10,295 nt of DNA from JBARCX01 sp049794535 (GTDB taxonomy: Bacteria; Pseudomonadota; Gammaproteobacteria; Xanthomonadales; Rhodanobacteraceae): positions 1 through 10,295 of the forward strand of contig JBARCX010000082.1 in assembly GCA_049794535.1 (NCBI GenBank). Reading direction: 5' to 3'. Below the pieces are notes generated by a model, which did no database searches, had not been told where the DNA came from, and saw only the letters and a program-made list of their open reading frames with translations. Below are positions 7,123-10,295 of the stretch, one piece after another. The position numbers and the translations under genes are program-made. How positions within the stretch are numbered: position 1 is the first letter of the stretch; each line of letters starts with the position of its first letter.

Positions 7123-7818
7123 ATGCGCACGATTGGCCTGATCGGCGGCATGAGTTGGGAGTCGACGGCAACGTATTATCAGTTGATCAACCGTGGCGTC
7201 CGCGATCGCACTGGGCCGTTGCGATCGGCTCGCGTGTTGATCGACAGCCTCGATTTCGGTGTGGTCGAGGCATTGCAGCGAGCAGGGGATTGGGATCGTG
7301 CAGGAGAGCTGCTGGCGCAGTCAGCATGTCGTCTGCAGGCGGGTGGCGCCGATGGCGTGTTGCTAGCGACAAACACGATGCATAAGGTCGCGGATGCGGT
7401 GATTCGGGCGACACCACTCCCGTTCCTGCATATCGTCGATCCAACCGGCGTGGCGATCCGTGCCGCTGGCATCGAAACCGTGGCACTGCTTGGTACAGCC
7501 TTCACTATGGAAGAGGACTTCTACCGTTCTCGGTTGCATAGCAACTACGGTGTGCAATGCATCGTGCCGTCAGCTGAGCATCGGAAACAGGTGCATCGAA
7601 TTATCTACGAGGAACTTTGCGTCGGTGTGATCAGTGATGCGTCACGCCAGGTGTATCGCGAGGTCATTGCCGATTGCGTCGCCAAGGGCGCGCACGCGGT
7701 CATCCTTGGCTGCACCGAAATCGGATTGCTGGTTAGCCAGAACGACAGTCCCGTACCGTTGTTCGATACGACGGCTCTGCATGCAGCAGCGGCCGTGGAC
7801 TTCGTTCTCGCAGGGTGA
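7123..7818 (+). CDS. ygeA: YgeA-type broad-specificity amino acid racemase (PLP-independent Asp/Glu racemase superfamily)
   Basis: This 231-residue cytoplasmic protein matches E. coli YgeA nearly end to end: MRTIGLIGGMSWEST at the start, LINRGVRDR, LATNTMHKVADAV, LPFLHIVDPTG, EEDFYRSRL, and HAVILGCTEIGLLV. The two catalytic positions fall exactly where they do in YgeA, T83 in ATNTMHK and C197 in LGCTEIG. So, like YgeA, the usual first Cys of Asp/Glu racemases is replaced by Thr. YgeA racemises several amino acids, such as homoserine, without PLP, using two acid-base residues to take and return the alpha proton. This homologue probably makes or breaks down non-canonical D-amino acids, or lets imported enantiomers be used; the preferred substrate is unknown. 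It follows the amino acid permease by 90 bases on the same strand, which supports a shared uptake-and-conversion role. It ends 38 bases before the first intergenic repeat. Confidence 0.92.
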   Translation: MRTIGLIGGMSWESTATYYQLINRGVRDRTGPLRSARVLIDSLDFGVVEALQRAGDWDRAGELLAQSACRLQAGGADGVLLATNTMHKVADAVIRATPLPFLHIVDPTGVAIRAAGIETVALLGTAFTMEEDFYRSRLHSNYGVQCIVPSAEHRKQVHRIIYEELCVGVISDASRQVYREVIADCVAKGAHAVILGCTEIGLLVSQNDSPVPLFDTTALHAAAAVDFVLAG

Positions 7819-7856
7819 CCCGTTGGGTTAGGTAGAGCAATGCGCTGCCCAGCATC

Positions 7857-7902
7857 GGTGGGCCTCGACGTTGGGGTTCGCAAGCTCACCGCCAACCTAC
7901 GC
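7857..7902. repeat. Intergenic repeat, copy 1
   Basis: This is the first of two related units of about 46 bp between the racemase and rapA. It opens GGTGGGCCTC and contains CGTTGGGGTTCGCAAG. GTTGGGGT (7870-7877) and ACCGCCAAC (7888-7896) form an imperfect hairpin with one bulge. It looks like a REP-style dispersed palindromic element of the type common in Xanthomonadales; wider copy number cannot be seen here. Confidence 0.6.
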
Positions 7903-7921
7903 GAGCACGTTGCTGCGTAGG
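7896..7921. terminator. Strong hairpin between repeat copies, possible bidirectional terminator
   Basis: CCTACGC (7896-7902) pairs with GCGTAGG (7915-7921), and inside it AGCA (7904-7907) pairs with TGCT (7911-7914) around a CGT loop, giving an 11-bp stem with one bulged G at 7903. It lies between the convergent racemase and rapA genes. No T-run follows on either strand, so it may be a repeat structure that stalls or protects transcripts rather than a true intrinsic terminator. Confidence 0.45.
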
Positions 7922-7924
7922 CGG

Positions 7925-7970
7925 GGTGGACCTCAGCGTTGGAGTTCGCAAGCGCACTCCAACAACCTGC
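7925..7970. repeat. Intergenic repeat, copy 2
   Basis: This second unit opens GGTGGACCTC and contains CGTTGGAGTTCGCAAG, differing from copy 1 at a few positions. GTTGGAGT (7938-7945) and ACTCCAAC (7956-7963) form a perfect 8-bp stem around a 10-base loop. The G-to-A change in the left arm relative to copy 1 is matched by a compensating change in the right arm, which suggests the hairpin itself is maintained. It ends ten bases from the rapA stop codon. Confidence 0.6.
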
Positions 7971-7979
7971 TGGCGTAGA

Positions 7980-10295
7980 TCAACGCAATGCGAGGAAATC
8001 CGCACTGACCACAAAGCGCACGGCATCCAGACGCAGCCGTGACTGCGGCAACGCGTTGAGAAGAGCACTACGTTCGTCGGTGACAGCAAGGATCTCCGCT
8101 TCGCTGATCGACGGATTCACCGCACGCAACGCGAGCAAGCGTGAGAGTTCGGCATCGAGCGTATCGGTGGCTTCTTCCACGGCCGCCGCAATACCCGCCT
8201 GTGCGCGCAGTGCAGCTGCGGCCTCGGCTTTCTCCAGCATGGGCGGCACCAGCTTGCCGAGGAATTTGCGATAGCGCATCACCTCGATGTTGCGGTCCGC
8301 CGCTTTGCGCAAGGCGATGTCGCTAGGCAGGAAGTCGGCGCGCTCAGTGAGCTTGGTGTCGATGGTGACCAGAATCGGCTGAGTCGGCAGGAAACGCTCT
8401 GCATCGAGTGAACGATGCGCCACGCACTCGAGTAGATAGACCGCCTGCAACAACGCGCTACGCGGTGGTAACGCGTCGTCCACCATGAATGCGGCGTTGC
8501 CCTGTTCGCCAGAAAGGGCGAGATCGAGCGCGCCCGCAATCATCGGGTGGTCGAGCCGCAGTAGCGGCAGTTCTTCGCGCGAAAGAGCCACGTCGCGGGC
8601 GAACGTTACCGATTGCGGGCCTTCAGCAAAGCCGGGCAGGGCATCGGTAGAGAGGTATTGCGGATCGAGCAGCAGCACATTACCGCCGAGCTCTTCGGCG
8701 TGGATGCCAAAGGCCTCCAGCAGGCGCTGCACGAAAGCATCGCGGGCCGGGTCGTCGTCTTCGCGACGGAACGCCTGGCTTAGCTCTTCCGCATGCAGAT
8801 CGCGGCTGGCTGCCAGTTCCAGCAGGTGATCGCGGCCGCCGCGAATCAGCTCAGCCATCTGCTCGTGGCTGGCGAGTGTCTCCGCGAGTAGTGCTTCCAA
8901 CTCTTGGTCGCGGTTGTCATCACCACGTGCATGTTCGTCGGCCAGTCGAGCCAACGGTTCGCCAAAGCGGCGTAGCAGTTCGCGGCCATCTGCGGGGCTT
9001 ACACGGAATGCATCCACGCCTTCGTCGTACCAGCGCGCCAGCACGTGCTGCGCGCTATCGGCCACGGCGAGGATGTGGATGCTGATGTCGTGTGTCTGGC
9101 CAATGCGATCGAGGCGGCCAATGCGCTGCTCAAGCAGATCGGGATCAAGCGGCAGATCCCATAACACCAGTCGGTGTGCGAACTGGAAGTTGCGGCCTTC
9201 CGAGCCGATTTCCGAACACAGCAGCAGGCGTGCACCATCAGGCTGCGCGAAGTACGCCGCGTTGCGGTCGCGCTGCACGATGCCAAGGCCTTCGTGGAAG
9301 CGCGCAATGCCAGCGCCAGTGCGTGTGCGTAGCGCCTCTTCCAGCGCAAGCACCTTGGCCTGGCTACGGCAGATCAGCAGGAACTTGTCCTGCGAATGTT
9401 CATCCAGCAGGTCGACTAGCGCATCCAGACGTGGATCACTGCTGTAGTCGATTTCTAGCGCGGGTGCGGGTTGCTGGATATCGGCGTGGAATTCGGCGAG
9501 CAGCGTCTGGCGTGCATTGTCGTCCAGCTCGTCTGCATCGATCAGCGTCCATTCGGGTACGCGCTTGGGGAAGCCGCCGATACCCGCGCGGCGATTGCGG
9601 AACATCGCGCGGCCGGTGCCGTGGCGATCGATAAGCGCAGCGAGCAGCTCGCGTGCATTCTCAGGTTTTGTCGTGTCGGTCAGCCGTGCTTGAAGCGCGG
9701 TGTCGCCAGCGAAGGCGTCCTTCAGGGCTGCCAATTCGGTGTCAGCCAGAGCCACTCCGTTGAGCAGCTTGTCGGCGATCTGCGACAGCCCCTGGAACGT
9801 ATCGGCTTCGGCCAGATAAACGTCCAGGTTGTGATAGCGCTGCGGATCGAGCAAGCGCAGGCGGGCGAAGTGGCCGCTGCGGCCGAGCTGCTCCGGCGTG
9901 GCCGTGAGCAGAATCACACCGGGCGTTGCCGCAGCGATGCTTTCCACCAAGGTATAGCGCGGACTGGCTGCGTCCGGTGCCCAGGCGAGGTGATGTGCCT
10001 CGTCCACCACCAGCAGATCCCACTTCGCATCCAACAACTGCTGGGCGCGCTTTGGGCTTTGCTCGAGAAAGCCGAAGTCGGCGATCACCAGCTGCTCGTC
10101 TTCGAACGGGTTGCTGCTGGCATCGGATTGCTCCAGGGCCTCGCAACGCTCCTCGTCGTAGATCGCAAAGCTGAGGTTGAATCGACGCAGCAGCTCGACA
10201 AACCACTGGTAGACCAGGGTGTCCGGTAGCAACACCAGCACGCGCGAGGCGCGGCCGGTGGCAAGCTGGCGCGCGATGATCATGCCCGCCTCGAT
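7980..10295 (-). CDS. rapA: RNA polymerase-associated SNF2-family ATPase RapA (HepA), 5' truncated
   Basis: The gene enters from the right edge. The 772 visible residues match E. coli RapA from IEAGMII, just after the Walker A loop, to the last residues (RLDAVRFVV). About 170-180 N-terminal residues, including the Tudor-like domains and Walker A itself, lie outside. Seen in order are the DEAH box (9993-10004), the LLTATPEQLG motif III, GFPKR, FHEGLGIVQRDR, LLCSEIGSEGRNFQFA, and the motif VI arginines in QRIGRLDRIG (9099-9128). The RapA-specific C-terminal region follows, ending LRAVNPSISEAEI and SRLRLDAVRF. RapA binds core RNA polymerase and uses ATP hydrolysis to free stalled or post-termination polymerase for reuse. 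All visible helicase motifs look intact. The Met at 10283-10281 is internal and not the start. It converges on the racemase gene, with the two-copy repeat between them. Confidence 0.96.
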   Translation of the reverse strand: MEAGMIIARQLATGRASRVLVLLPDTLVYQWFVELLRRFNLSFAIYDEERCEALEQSDASSNPFEDEQLVIADFGFLEQSPKRAQQLLDAKWDLLVVDEAHHLAWAPDAASPRYTLVESIAAATPGVILLTATPEQLGRSGHFARLRLLDPQRYHNLDVYLAEADTFQGLSQIADKLLNGVALADTELAALKDAFAGDTALQARLTDTTKPENARELLAALIDRHGTGRAMFRNRRAGIGGFPKRVPEWTLIDADELDDNARQTLLAEFHADIQQPAPALEIDYSSDPRLDALVDLLDEHSQDKFLLICRSQAKVLALEEALRTRTGAGIARFHEGLGIVQRDRNAAYFAQPDGARLLLCSEIGSEGRNFQFAHRLVLWDLPLDPDLLEQRIGRLDRIGQTHDISIHILAVADSAQHVLARWYDEGVDAFRVSPADGRELLRRFGEPLARLADEHARGDDNRDQELEALLAETLASHEQMAELIRGGRDHLLELAASRDLHAEELSQAFRREDDDPARDAFVQRLLEAFGIHAEELGGNVLLLDPQYLSTDALPGFAEGPQSVTFARDVALSREELPLLRLDHPMIAGALDLALSGEQGNAAFMVDDALPPRSALLQAVYLLECVAHRSLDAERFLPTQPILVTIDTKLTERADFLPSDIALRKAADRNIEVMRYRKFLGKLVPPMLEKAEAAAALRAQAGIAAAVEEATDTLDAELSRLLALRAVNPSISEAEILAVTDERSALLNALPQSRLRLDAVRFVVSADFLALR

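Noticed and set aside
9471..10229. 252-codon open frame antisense to rapA
   Set aside because: Lies opposite an intact, well-conserved RapA frame and resembles nothing known.

Overview
The window looks like ordinary chromosomal DNA from a GC-rich gammaproteobacterium, most likely of the Xanthomonadales (Rhodanobacter/Dyella-like). This rests on a large TonB-dependent receptor of the type abundant in that order, a RapA closely resembling the enterobacterial protein, G/C-rich third codon positions, and short intergenic hairpin repeats. The placement is made by eye and not by a database search. There is no phage, insertion sequence, CRISPR array, tRNA or rRNA.

Layout, left to right. Positions 1-654 (+) hold the 3' part of yggS, a PLP-homeostasis protein cut by the window edge. 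An AT-rich gap with a terminator-like hairpin (825-854) leads to an exported NlpC/P60 cell-wall peptidase (880-1581, +). A perfect 36-bp palindrome (1602-1637) separates it from a convergent TonB-dependent outer-membrane receptor (1706-4294, -). A long, apparently non-coding divergent region (4295-4983) carries several small inverted repeats. Three co-directional genes follow: a rhomboid intramembrane protease (4984-5634), an AAT-family ProY-like amino acid permease (5665-7032) and a YgeA-type PLP-independent amino acid racemase (7123-7818). A two-copy intergenic repeat (7857-7970) lies between the racemase and the convergent rapA (7980 to the right edge, -), an RNA polymerase recycling ATPase whose N-terminus is outside the window.

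How the genes may work together: the permease and racemase probably form a small unit for taking up and interconverting amino acid enantiomers, perhaps co-transcribed with the rhomboid gene. The peptidase, the receptor and this unit could all touch envelope or peptide-derived amino acids, but no shared regulation is visible, so that wider link is only a hypothesis. No clearly new system was found. The points most worth a second look are an Arg in place of the usual Ser next to the PLP lysine of YggS, hairpins in the leaders of nlpC and the rhomboid gene, and the repeat beside rapA.
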